A stretch of 5,095 bases of DNA from JBDTRY01 sp039931435. Lineage in GTDB: Bacteria > Acidobacteriota > Thermoanaerobaculia > Gp7-AA8. A model generated the notes under the pieces. The model was not told the origin of the DNA. It made no database searches and was given only the letters and a program-made list of their open reading frames with translations. A program made the translations under genes and the position numbers. Shown here in pieces: positions 1 through 4,912 of the stretch (positions are counted from its first letter, which is position 1; the number at the start of each line of letters is the position of its first letter). The stretch is from NCBI GenBank assembly GCA_039931435.1, contig JBDTRY010000265.1, forward strand, positions 1 through 5,095, in the 5' to 3' direction.

Positions 1-65
1 ATCGTGTCCGCGTCCACGCCGAACGTTCTGGCAACGGTGGCAACGATGGACGGCACCGTGGGAAG
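1..65 (-). pseudogene. REP-associated tyrosine transposase, C-terminal HTH fragment (second copy, cut by window edge)
   Basis: Bases 1-65 align without gaps to 1279-1343 with three differences, all transitions (at 3, 8 and 56). On the minus strand the piece encodes LPTVPSIVATVARTFGVDAD, matching the helix-turn-helix stretch of the larger transposase remnant downstream, with Met to Val and Asn to Asp changes. Identity ends abruptly after base 65, where the sequence becomes a small hairpin carrying the GGGTCAGA motif (65-89). The gene is therefore truncated at its upstream side, and its 3' end lies before the window. Only the DNA-binding part is visible; no catalytic HUH or tyrosine motif is present. 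It is a relic of the same transposase family, close in sequence to the other copy. Confidence 0.8.
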
Positions 66-89
66 TCAGAGAGCAAAGGCTCTGACCCT
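65..89. repeat. hairpin with GGGTCAGA motif at a truncation point
   Basis: GTCAGAG (65-71) and CTCTGAC (80-86) are perfect complements around an 8-base loop. The right arm continues as TCTGACCC (81-88), the complement of GGGTCAGA. Read on the minus strand, AGGGTCAGAGCCTTTGCTCT resembles the starts of the repeats at 807 and 4913 (GGGTCAGACCTTTGGC). It lies exactly where the transposase copy at 1-65 is cut off. Confidence 0.6.
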
Positions 90-180
90 AATTTTCGCTG
101 ACCTGCGTGCTGGCGCGGCTTAGCTTCAGGCCATTGGGCGCCTGGTAATTCTGCAGCCGACGGAGTAAGTTACACACAAC

Positions 181-393
181 ATGAGCACTTCAATAGAAGA
201 ACTCCGCAAGCTCCCGCTCCCGCAGCGTCTCGAACTCGTAGAAGAACTTTGGGACACCATCGCCGAAGATGCTGACAGGCTTCCGCTCACCGAGGCGCAA
301 ACTGCCGAACTCGACCGACGGCTGGCAGCACATGACGCGGAGCCCGACGAAGGCGTGTCCTGGCCCGAACTTCGGGATCGCCTTCAGAAGTGA
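181..393 (+). CDS. antitoxin of a ParE/RelE-type toxin-antitoxin pair (addiction module component family)
   Basis: This 70-residue protein begins MSTSIEELRKLPLPQRLELV and continues EELWDTIAED, the amphipathic N-terminal signature of the short 'addiction module component' antitoxins (Unstab_antitox / TIGR02574 type). The charged C-terminal half (DRRLAAHDAEPDEGVSWPEL, then RDRLQK) is of the kind that wraps and neutralises the partner toxin. Length is normal for the family. The ATG at 181 is the first in frame; a GGAG (162-165) lies 15 bases upstream, farther than ideal, so translation signals are modest. The stop codon overlaps the GTG start of the toxin gene by four bases (GTGA), so the two are translationally coupled. 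By family knowledge such antitoxins are unstable and the complex usually represses its own promoter; no operator is obvious here. The pair sits inside a probable integron cassette. Confidence 0.85.
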   Translation: MSTSIEELRKLPLPQRLELVEELWDTIAEDADRLPLTEAQTAELDRRLAAHDAEPDEGVSWPELRDRLQK

Positions 394-683
394 CGGTGAA
401 CCTTCCGGTTCGCTTCAAGGCATCGGGTGCCCGCGACGTCGAACGTGCATTCGCGTGGTATGAAACGCAACGAACAGGGTTGGGTGCACAGTTCCGCGAG
501 GAGCTGAACACTACGCTCGACATCATCGCGGCCAACCCGGAGTCGAGTCCTGTCGTTCGTATCCGCATCCGTCGGGCGGTGCTCCGCCGCTTTCCCTACC
601 TCGTCTTCTATCTTGTCGAAGGGCAACAGATCGTTGTCCTCGCCTGCCTGCACGCGAGTCGCGACCCGCACCGTTGGCCATGA
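390..683 (+). CDS. ParE/RelE-superfamily toxin
   Basis: This 97-residue protein has the layout of ParE-like toxins (plasmid_stabil family). N-terminal helices contain RDVERAFAWYETQRTGLGAQ and FREELNTTLDIIAANPESSP, followed by strands RIRIRRAVLRRFPYLVFYLV, then EGQQIVVLACLHASRDPHRW at the C-terminus. The closing 'hARDPrrW' type ending and the RRFPY-x-VFY strand are characteristic of this subfamily. Family members block either gyrase (ParE) or ribosome-bound mRNA (RelE); sequence alone does not decide which. The start is GTG at 390, overlapping the antitoxin stop; GTG at 396 is an alternative. The full length of the family is present with no disruption, so the pair may be functional. An attC-like site begins 10 bases after the stop codon, leaving no room for another gene in the cassette. 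Confidence 0.88.
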   Translation: MTVNLPVRFKASGARDVERAFAWYETQRTGLGAQFREELNTTLDIIAANPESSPVVRIRIRRAVLRRFPYLVFYLVEGQQIVVLACLHASRDPHRWP

Positions 684-692
684 ACACGCGGC

Positions 693-786
693 GCCCAACT
701 AGCGGTTGCACCGGACGCGAACCGCGCGTTGCCGTGTCTCCAGATCTATGCTATGCGGCGTGCGGTTCGCGCCGGTGAACCGCAGG
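693..786 (+). other. attC-like recombination site (R' side lost)
   Basis: GCCCAAC (693-699) fits the R'' core RYYYAAC. After a 2-base spacer comes a 24-base arm (702-725), complementary to a 22-base arm (762-783) across a 36-base loop. All 22 positions pair, and the two extra bases, G708 and A715, both bulge from the left arm. Unpaired bases confined to one arm are the hallmark by which integron integrases choose the attC strand. A symmetrical 2-base spacer (AG, 784-785) and the expected G (786) follow, but the next bases (AACGTC) are not TTRRRY. The missing TTGGGC is found at the other end of the cassette (134-139). The alternative is an ordinary stem-loop or terminator for the toxin gene, though there is no T-run after it. 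Confidence 0.6.
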
Positions 787-806
787 AACGTCAGACGTAA
801 AAATAA

Positions 807-989
807 GGGTCAGACCTTTGGCCCTTTCAAGAATGAGCCGTTCGAACAATGAATTCGGCTGTCATTGGGAAACGAGAGAGGCCAGGAGTACGCCACTCGA
901 CTCAATTCTGCCGATTGCATCAGCAGATGGGGTCGCAAAAGCATCGCCGGTCGTTGATCTGAGTGTCGGGGATAGACCTCAAGCCCGCG
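807..989. repeat. dispersed repeat, copy 1 (about 183 bp; copy 2 at 4913-5095)
   Basis: The segment starts with GGGTCAGACCTTTGGC and matches 4913-5095 in the same orientation. Divergence is clear in the middle, with a perfect 31-base block at 934-964 (copy 5041-5071) near the end. It forms the 3' flank of the transposase remnant that follows. Short reading frames across it are not preserved between copies, so it looks non-coding. It also accounts for most of the gene-free stretch between the attC-like site and the transposase. Confidence 0.8.
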
Positions 990-1001
990 ACTCTTCGAAA
1001 T

Positions 1002-1781
1002 CTATGTCGTTACCGAAGGAATGCTCGTTCTGACGTCTGGGACGATGGGATGAAGACCGGGAGGGGGCGATCCACGCAGCAGATCGCAGCAGCGATCCGC
1101 GGCGATGCAGAACAGCGGCTCCCGATCAAGCTCGGCCTCGCAGAGGCGGATCAGATCCGAGGCCCGTCCGCTACTGCGCAAGCGGAGCGCGGCAGCGATC
1201 GTGCGCAGCCGGTGCATCCCTTCGTAACATCCCAGCCAGGCCACCAGCATCCGTTCCGGTCCACCGTGTCCGTGACGGATTGTGTTCGCGTCCACGCCGA
1301 ACGTTCTGGCAACGGTGGCAACGATGGACGGCATCGTGGGAAGAGCTGCCTCCCGTTGCGCTCGCGGATGATCGTCGCTGCGGGGCTTTTCCTCGATCAC
1401 CGCACGCATCTTCGCGATCCAGGCCTCGCTGCCGAGGTAGAGCTGGCCGACCAGATCCTCCCAGGGTGAGCGGGGGTCATTCAGCTTCTCATCCACATAC
1501 TCCCGGTAGATCTGTTGGGCATTCTTCCGATCGGGGCGGATCCGGCCGAGCACTCGATCCGTTGCCAGCCATGAGGGAGCCTCCTCATAGCCGGTGATGG
1601 CCCGGTAGCTGCTCCACTTGTACTCCTCGGGGCGCTTGACCAACCCGGCGCGAACGGGATTGAGAACGACGTAGCGCAAGACCTCGTTGAGGTACTCGCT
1701 GTCCTCGATGAGGAAGCCCTTGAAGCGGCCCTGAAAGAGATGACCGACCCGCTTGTGGCGCTTGTTGAAGCGCTGGGCGTA
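1002..1781 (-). pseudogene. REP-associated tyrosine transposase (Y1_Tnp/RAYT), C-terminal portion, 5' truncated
   Basis: Continuous translation from 1781 gives 259 residues beginning YAQRFNKRHKRVGHLFQGRF, followed by LRYVVLNPVRAGLVKRPEEY and KWSSYRAITGYEEAP. These are the conserved second half of the Y1/HUH transposase domain. The first Tyr is at the position of the catalytic tyrosine in RAYT alignments known to me. About residues 145-220 form a DnaA-like helix-turn-helix region (MPSIVATVARTFGVDANTIR; then MLVAWLGCYEGMHRLRTIAA), as in the longer RAYT subgroup. The HUH half is missing: the frame upstream of the tyrosine runs into a GGGTCAGA motif junction at 1789-1798 and does not connect to a matching N-terminus. 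The longest frame with a possible start is 1002-1679 (TTG start, 225 residues), which pipelines may call an intact transposase, but it lacks the HUH motif and the catalytic tyrosine. RAYTs mobilise REP-type palindromes. A close relative of part of it is at 1-65. Confidence 0.85.
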
Positions 1782-1782
1782 C

Positions 1783-1817
1783 TTGCCAGCTCTGACCCTG
1801 AATGCTCCTGAATGCTC
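1783..1817. repeat. junction between two transposase fragments: GGGTCAGA motif plus 10-bp tandem duplication
   Basis: TCTGACCC (1791-1798) is followed by two perfect copies of CCTGAATGCT (1797-1806 and 1807-1816), the first overlapping the motif by two bases. To the left is a transposase frame entering at its YAQRFN motif; to the right a different transposase frame ends at FARYI. The protein regions on either side overlap in homology (both contain GHLFxGRF), so this is a join of two separate genes and not a simple insertion into one. Confidence 0.75.
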
Positions 1818-2179
1818 CGATGTAGCGGGCGAAGGTCAGCAGATCGTTCTCGCCGTCGACCAATTGCGCGTCGAAGGCGCCCTTTGAATAGATGACCGCT
1901 CCGCTATTGGCGACAGTTGAAGTACTCGGCGGAGTCTCCCTCGACGGTCTGCCTGCCGCGCGAGAGCGTGGGCTCGACGGTCTCGGCGAGGAGATGAAAG
2001 TGGTTGGTCATCAGACAGTACTGATGGATGTGCCAGCGGTAGCGCCGGGCGCACTGGGCGAGCAGATCGAGTAAAACACGCCGATCAGCCTCGTCAAGGT
2101 AGATGTCGCGACGTTCGACACCCCGGTTTTAAATGTGCCATAGCGCGCCGGGATGCTCCAGGCGTTGTGGTCGAGCCAT
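1817..2179 (-). pseudogene. REP-associated tyrosine transposase, N-terminal portion with two stops and a frameshift
   Basis: From ATG at 2179 the translation starts MARPQRLEHPGALWHI, then hits TAA (2131-2129) where the family has Tyr (usually HIYNRG). It continues NRGVERRDIYLDEADRRVLL and QYCLMTNHFHLLAETVEPTL. The NHFHLL segment (1994-2011) is the HUH metal-binding motif. A second stop, TAG (1906-1904), falls just before RSGHLFKGR. One extra base in the run near 1877-1882 then shifts the frame, after which FDAQLVDGENDLLTFARYI is readable. At the expected catalytic tyrosine position (GxY-x-x-x-F-N) the sequence reads GDSAEYFN, so Tyr appears replaced by Ser, a one-base change. The gene is clearly dead. 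Its family alignment runs past the point where the downstream C-terminal fragment starts, so the two fragments derive from different copies. Confidence 0.85.
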
Positions 2180-2232
2180 GCTGCGCAGGGGAAAGGACGA
2201 GGAAGAGACGCACGAGGTGCGTGGTGGTGGTG

Positions 2233-2274
2233 GGCAGAACGAAGCTTAGCCCGTCCGACGAGGCGTAAGCTGCC
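2233..2274. repeat. REP-like hairpin upstream of the transposase remnant
   Basis: AGCTTA (2243-2248) pairs with TAAGCT (2266-2271) around a GC-rich loop, and outer GGCA (2233-2236) pairs with TGCC (2271-2274). A smaller hairpin, CGCAC-GAG-GTGCG, precedes it (2209-2221). RAYT genes are commonly flanked by imperfect palindromes of this kind, which are their substrates. Whether this is the cognate REP cannot be told from a single copy. Confidence 0.4.
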
Positions 2275-2280
2275 AATAAG

Positions 2281-2305
2281 TCACGCAAAAATCAAGGTCT
2301 GACCC
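2281..2305. repeat. right end of the transposase element; 17-bp arm repeated inverted at 4807-4823
   Basis: TCACGCAAAAATCAAGG (2281-2297) is the exact reverse complement of 4807-4823 and overlaps the GGTCTGACCC end motif (2296-2305). Read on the minus strand it is GGGTCAGACC followed by TTGATTTTTGCGTGA. A shortened version, GTCTGACCTTGATGCCGTGA, occurs at 4456-4475, indicating at least three related termini in the window. Confidence 0.65.
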
Positions 2306-2319
2306 GAAGGCCCCCCTAC

Positions 2320-2420
2320 CGTCGCTCCAATCCCGACGCGCTCGGGATTGCAGGTACGGGAGATCGGAGTCTCCCGCCACATGGCGTTGTGGCAGGACAC
2401 TCCGATGTCCTGTAGCGACG
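2320..2420. repeat. nested stem-loop region
   Basis: Three palindromes are visible. AATCCCGA (2329-2336) pairs with TCGGGATT (2342-2349). ATCGGAGT (2363-2370) pairs with ACTCCGAT (2399-2406), enclosing GCCAC (2376-2380) with GTGGC (2389-2393). An outer pair CGTCGCT (2320-2326) with AGCGACG (2414-2420) would close the whole region. No reading frame here has family features. It could be a structured non-coding repeat; single-copy in this window. Confidence 0.55.
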
Positions 2421-2534
2421 ATGGCGCTTCGAGATGTCCGCCTCGTCATCCTGGCGAACCCACAGCGGGACGCTGAACCAGAGGGAAGAAACTTATTGTC
2501 GGACCTATGTACTTTCTTCCAGGCGAGCCCGCCC

Positions 2535-2640
2535 AATCGTGTCATCCCGAACGAGCGAAGCGAGGAGGGATCTCCGGTGGTTCCAGGACACGCCTCGAAT
2601 TCCACCCGAGATCCCTCACTTCGTTCGGGATGACACGATT
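2535..2640. mobile_element. MITE-like palindromic element A
   Basis: The 106-bp element has perfect 20-bp inverted ends (2535-2554 and 2621-2640, containing GTCATCCCGAACGA). Pairing extends inward, interrupted, through GGGATCTC / GAGATCCC and GGTGG / CCACC. Such GTCATCCCGA...GGGATC repeats are common in several GC-rich bacterial phyla; the family has no coding capacity of its own. Its transcript would fold into one long hairpin. Confidence 0.65.
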
Positions 2641-2720
2641 TTCAACCCGCGTGAGTTTCTTACAAGCGAACCCACAGCGGGACGCTGAACCAGAGGGAAG
2701 AAACTCCGCTACGTGAGGGA

Positions 2721-2840
2721 GTCATCCCGAGCGAGAGCGAGGGATCCCAGAGGGGTGGGCGGCACGCAGTATTCCCGCCAGGACGCCGTTCAAAAGGGAG
2801 ACCCGAATACCACCGGAGATCCCTCACTGCGTTCGGGATG
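2721..2840. mobile_element. MITE-like palindromic element B
   Basis: This second 120-bp member begins GTCATCCCGAGCG and ends CGTTCGGGATGAC, with inner GAGGGATC opposite GATCCCTC. Its right end (from ATCCCTCACT) is almost identical to element A, while its left end and centre are different. The two are therefore separate family members or diverged after duplication of the surrounding unit. Confidence 0.6.
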
Positions 2841-2876
2841 ACACGATTCTCAACCCATGTGAGTTTCTTACAAGCG

Positions 2877-4076
2877 TCACCGCGACCAATCGGGAAGCGG
2901 CTCGAGCGGCACTTCTACGCAGCTCATCGGAACGCAGTCACTCGATCCTCTCAGGCATGGTGGGGAGAATAGAACGCCCGAGGCGCTAAGCGGCACTTCG
3001 TTATCGATCGAACGAGTTCCCAGCTCAGCTGCGCACTCGATGGGTGTCTCGCCCGCAGGGAACGGACCGATGAGGCCCAGACCGATCAGGTTCCGACTCG
3101 TGTCTCCCCCGTCCGATCTGAGGTATGCCCGTTCGTTCATCATCCCGGCGAGATCGGCATTACGCGTATGAGGACGCCGCAGGTCGATCGTACCGCCCTC
3201 GCGCGCGGCAATATTCGTTCCGCCGTAGATGGAAGAAGTCGGCGCACGATATTCGGTGGTGCCCGTGACTGTCAGATCAGAAAGGTGTGCCCTTGCGTGG
3301 TTGAGAACGTGAACGGCAGAAAAAGCGTTGTCGCTCATCACCACCTGTCTGCCATGAATCTCGGCCGAATCAAGGGCCTGTAGAGCGCCAACGTATTCGT
3401 TGTGCACGAGTCCGGTGATGGGATCAACGAGGTTCGGATTCACCTCTGTGTTGTTGATCACGCTCAACGTCAACCACAGCTTCGAGCCTTTGCCGGAAAC
3501 TCGAATCGCCTGACTCTGGTTTTGAGCAAAGGTGGACAGGAAGACCACGGCCTGCGCTCCATCTTCGACAGACAGTCCAATGCCAGTGGCAACGGCGTTT
3601 TGTCCTTTGGCGACTCGCGTGCCTCTGACCTCCACACCGACCATCTTCAACAAGCCGCGCGCCACACGAATCCCGGTCCCGGGCGCATCGAGGATGGCGA
3701 GGTTTTGCAGCGTGAGGAAGTTTCCCTCGATGTTCGAAATGGTATTGCCTACCGCAACGTCCGCGTTGCCAGCGCCACGGATCGTTGTTGTGCGATCGAT
3801 GCTCAGAGCTTCGGAATAAACCCCGCTGCTGACCACCAGTTCGACGGCGCAAAAATTGTTCTCACTCGCCAGGGCGAGGGCGCCCGCGATCGTCGGTACC
3901 GGCGCGTGCACCGTCCCGACGCCGCCGGGACTGCCATCGTCATCGACATACAGCACCGATGCATGTTTGCACGGGTCCTTTGGTGGTTTGGGATTGTTCG
4001 CAGCCGTGGCGACGTGAGCTGCAGCGAGCATCACCAGAGCCGACAAAAACCCGATTGTCCTGAACGATCTGCCCAT
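2877..4076 (-). CDS. secreted right-handed beta-helix protein, function unknown
   Basis: This intact 399-residue protein has a clear Sec signal peptide: MGR..R, hydrophobic IGFLSALVMLAAAHV, probable cleavage after ATA at residue 25. Residues 41-48 (VLYVDDDG) and 60-103 (PTIAGALALA..., VVSSGVYSEALSIDRTTTIR, GAG) match the N-terminal pattern of pectate-lyase-like parallel beta-helices. The region to about residue 285 contains turns of roughly 20-25 residues (LTLQNLAILDAPGTGIRVAR; GIGLSVEDGAQAVVFLSTFA; ALQALDSAEIHGRQVVMSDN). No polysaccharide-lyase catalytic residues can be assigned, so an enzymatic role is not claimed. There are six cysteines, at 36 and 76 and at 348, 374, 381 and 386, compatible with disulfide-capped ends in an extracytoplasmic protein. 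The start is supported by AAGGAG five bases upstream. The stop lies against the end of a repeat array. No partner gene is adjacent; the upstream minus-strand neighbour is a remnant. Confidence 0.8.
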   Translation of the reverse strand: MGRSFRTIGFLSALVMLAAAHVATAANNPKPPKDPCKHASVLYVDDDGSPGGVGTVHAPVPTIAGALALASENNFCAVELVVSSGVYSEALSIDRTTTIRGAGNADVAVGNTISNIEGNFLTLQNLAILDAPGTGIRVARGLLKMVGVEVRGTRVAKGQNAVATGIGLSVEDGAQAVVFLSTFAQNQSQAIRVSGKGSKLWLTLSVINNTEVNPNLVDPITGLVHNEYVGALQALDSAEIHGRQVVMSDNAFSAVHVLNHARAHLSDLTVTGTTEYRAPTSSIYGGTNIAAREGGTIDLRRPHTRNADLAGMMNERAYLRSDGGDTSRNLIGLGLIGPFPAGETPIECAAELGTRSIDNEVPLSASGVLFSPPCLRGSSDCVPMSCVEVPLEPLPDWSR

Positions 4077-4081
4077 GAGGA

Positions 4082-4087
4082 CTCCTT
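4082..4087 (-). promoter_or_regulatory. ribosome binding site of the beta-helix gene
   Basis: On the minus strand AAGGAG is followed by TCCTC and ATG (4076), a near-consensus Shine-Dalgarno at good spacing. It fixes the start used for the 399-residue protein and places the signal peptide at its N-terminus. Confidence 0.75.
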
Positions 4088-4253
4088 AGCTTTGATGCGA
4101 GACAAGATTCCAAAGGCAGTGTCCGCTCTCGCCGGAAGCGCCTGTTTCTCTGGAAGGGTTAAAGAAGTATGAGCAGCAATCTTACAGCGCCGGCGCCATT
4201 CCCGCAGGTTTCTAACGAAAGAAGAGAACGGAGGAGGACGAACGCCGATGTCC

Positions 4254-4423
4254 TCAGAGAGGAATGCCCATACGCCGGAGCAGCGCCGAGAAGCGCGGAT
4301 CCTTGTGAAGTTCCTTCAGCCGGGAATCAGCGCTGATGCCGGTGGTAATTCCGCTCTTTATTTCGAAAGCCCGTTCCAGCGCTTCGAGCGCACGATCCTT
4401 ATCGCCGAGGGTCAGATATACAT
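4254..4423 (-). pseudogene. C-terminal remnant of a TPR-repeat protein
   Basis: The minus-strand frame ending at TGA 4256-4254 reads VYLTLGDKDRALEALERAFE, then IKSGITTGISADSRLKELHK and DPRFSALLRRMGIPL. This is the typical last TPR hairpin plus the 'DPRFxxLLRRMGL' tail found at the C-terminus of many TPR-bearing kinases and sensor proteins, in which the tail is preceded by several hundred residues. Here homology stops at about 4423, where short GCCATTGGG tandem repeats and a GTCTGACC motif begin. Upstream residues of the open frame (to 4532) have low-complexity composition and no start signal. The gene is a 5'-truncated relic. Its stop is 178 bases ahead of the beta-helix gene on the same strand. 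Confidence 0.65.
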
Positions 4424-4428
4424 GGGGG

Positions 4429-4501
4429 GCCATTGGGAGCCATTGGGCCATTGGAGTCTGACCTTGATGCCGTGACCCCTGACGGCGTGACCCTGACGGC
4501 G
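4429..4501. repeat. short tandem repeats around a GTCTGACC motif
   Basis: GCCATTGGG occurs at 4429-4437 and 4439-4447, and GCCATTGGA at 4447-4455, directly followed by GTCTGACCTTGAT (4456-4468). Beyond it CGTGACCCCTGACGG (4471-4485) is repeated as CGTGACCCTGACGG (4486-4499), one base shorter. The array separates the TPR remnant from the small membrane protein gene. Confidence 0.7.
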
Positions 4502-4530
4502 CTGGCTCGTACAATGTCCCTGGAGGAAAC

Positions 4531-4743
4531 ATGACGTTCGACCCTGTTCGATTCCCGCTGTCCTCGCTTTTCCTGGCCTGGGGCTATGGCTTGATCTGCG
4601 GCCTCGGGATAGCCGCGAGTGCGGTCGGGATCCTGCGAGATGGTCTGGCGTCCGGGGTGATCTGGGCTGCGCTAGCCCCGTTGCTCCTGGCTCCGCTCAT
4701 CATCTTACGTGCCATGAGGAAAAGTTCGCCGCATTCTGAATAA
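4531..4743 (+). CDS. small two-helix membrane protein, function unknown
   Basis: This 70-residue protein has two hydrophobic segments: about residues 11-35 (SSLFLAWGYGLICGLGIAAS, then AVGIL) and 41-59 (SGVIWAALAPLLLAPLIIL). They are separated by a short RDGLA loop and followed by a basic tail (RAMRKSS), which suggests a cytoplasmic C-terminus. GGAGG (4522-4526) stands four bases before the ATG, a good ribosome site. A possible promoter is GTGACC (4487-4492), 17 bases, TACAAT (4510-4515), but it would put the transcript start almost on the ribosome site. No family is recognised. The start and membrane pattern favour a real gene, but its setting among repeats leaves room for a chance frame. Confidence 0.55.
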   Translation: MTFDPVRFPLSSLFLAWGYGLICGLGIAASAVGILRDGLASGVIWAALAPLLLAPLIILRAMRKSSPHSE

Positions 4744-4912
4744 CTCTTCTCAGAGAAATCAGGGTCACGAGAGAAAACAATGGTCACCGCTTCGCTTTTC
4801 TCGAGGCCTTGATTTTTGCGTGAGTTCTTGCGACTTTAAGGCTCAGCACATGCTCGCGAAACTCCCGGGATGAGTTGCGTAACGAGGAATCGTGAAGAAT
4901 CGTGAAGAATCG
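4744..4912. other. intergenic region without a recognisable gene
   Basis: It contains an imperfect motif relative, CAGGGTCACGAGAG (4756-4769), and the inverted 17-bp copy (4807-4823) of the transposase element end at 2281-2297. It also holds a 10-base tandem repeat: GAATCGTGAA at 4887-4896 and 4897-4906, with a partial third copy GAATC to 4911. That repeat runs straight into GGGGTCAGACC. Nothing in the region resembles a coding sequence. Confidence 0.6.

Larger units (their letters stand above)
134..786 (+). mobile_element. putative integron-type gene cassette carrying a toxin-antitoxin pair
   Basis: The proposed cassette starts at TTGGGCGCC (134-142), contains a promoter-proximal two-gene operon, and ends in an attC-like site (693-786). 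The first nine bases are the exact complement of GGCGCCCAA (690-698) at the far end. Circularising 134-786 would therefore create GTTGGGC (R', with its G at 786) opposite GCCCAAC (R'', 693-699), the pairing expected of integron attC core sites. A length near 650 bp and toxin-antitoxin content are both common for chromosomal integron cassettes. Weak points are that the base before the 5' boundary is A rather than the canonical G, the sequence after G786 is not TTRRRY, no integrase or neighbouring cassette is in the window, and TTGGGC also lies in a small local hairpin (CAGGC 127-131, GCCTG 140-144). Confidence 0.5.
807..2305 (-). mobile_element. degenerate REP-associated tyrosine transposase element with 10-bp inverted ends
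   Basis: The left end GGGTCAGACC (807-816) and right end GGTCTGACCC (2296-2305) are perfect inverted copies, about 1.5 kb apart. Between them lie, on the minus strand, an upstream non-coding segment with a REP-like hairpin (2233-2274), a transposase N-terminal region (1817-2179), a junction (1783-1817), a transposase C-terminal region (1002-1781) and a 3' flank (817-1000) that is repeated at 4913-5095. Classical RAYT genes are not usually bounded by inverted repeats, so treating this as one element is inference from the matching ends. The coding part is broken and cannot make an active enzyme. Confidence 0.5.
2454..2874. repeat. tandem duplication of a roughly 210-bp unit (2454-2665 and 2666-2874)
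   Basis: Each unit starts with the same 40 bases (2454-2493 and 2666-2705, no mismatch), which include a CAGCG-GGA-CGCTG hairpin. Each continues with a unit-specific spacer, contains a GTCATCCCGA-bounded palindromic element, and ends with a shared tail ending GTGAGTTTCTTACAA (2651-2665 and 2859-2873). The 36-base tail copies differ at three positions. The start of a third unit, GCG (2874-2876), touches the stop codon of the minus-strand beta-helix gene. No gene is supported here. Confidence 0.8.

Noticed and set aside
818..1033. 71-codon plus-strand frame over the dispersed repeat
   Set aside because: The frame is not kept in the other repeat copy (4913-5095), and it overlaps the transposase 3' end on the opposite strand.
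1585..2054. Minus-strand frames 1585-1863 and 1836-2054 as separate genes
   Set aside because: Both are stretches of the frameshifted transposase remnants; their recognisable parts (DGENDLLTFARYI) belong to that family and the rest is out of frame.
2421..2716. Overlapping plus-strand frames of 69-84 codons in the repeat units
   Set aside because: They run through palindromic repeats and tandem copies, lack ribosome sites and have no protein-like patterns.
2454..2876. CRISPR array
   Set aside because: Only two full copies of the 40-base segment, spaced over 170 bases apart with repeats inside the spacer, and no cas genes.
3402..4172. 256-codon plus-strand frame opposite the beta-helix gene
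   Set aside because: It is antisense to a gene with signal peptide and ribosome site, its translation has no family features, and it is an expected shadow frame in GC-rich DNA.
4234..4255. GAGGAC / GTCCTC hairpin after the TPR remnant as a terminator
   Set aside because: The stem is only six pairs with a 10-base loop and overlaps the stop codon, and the following T-rich stretch is interrupted.
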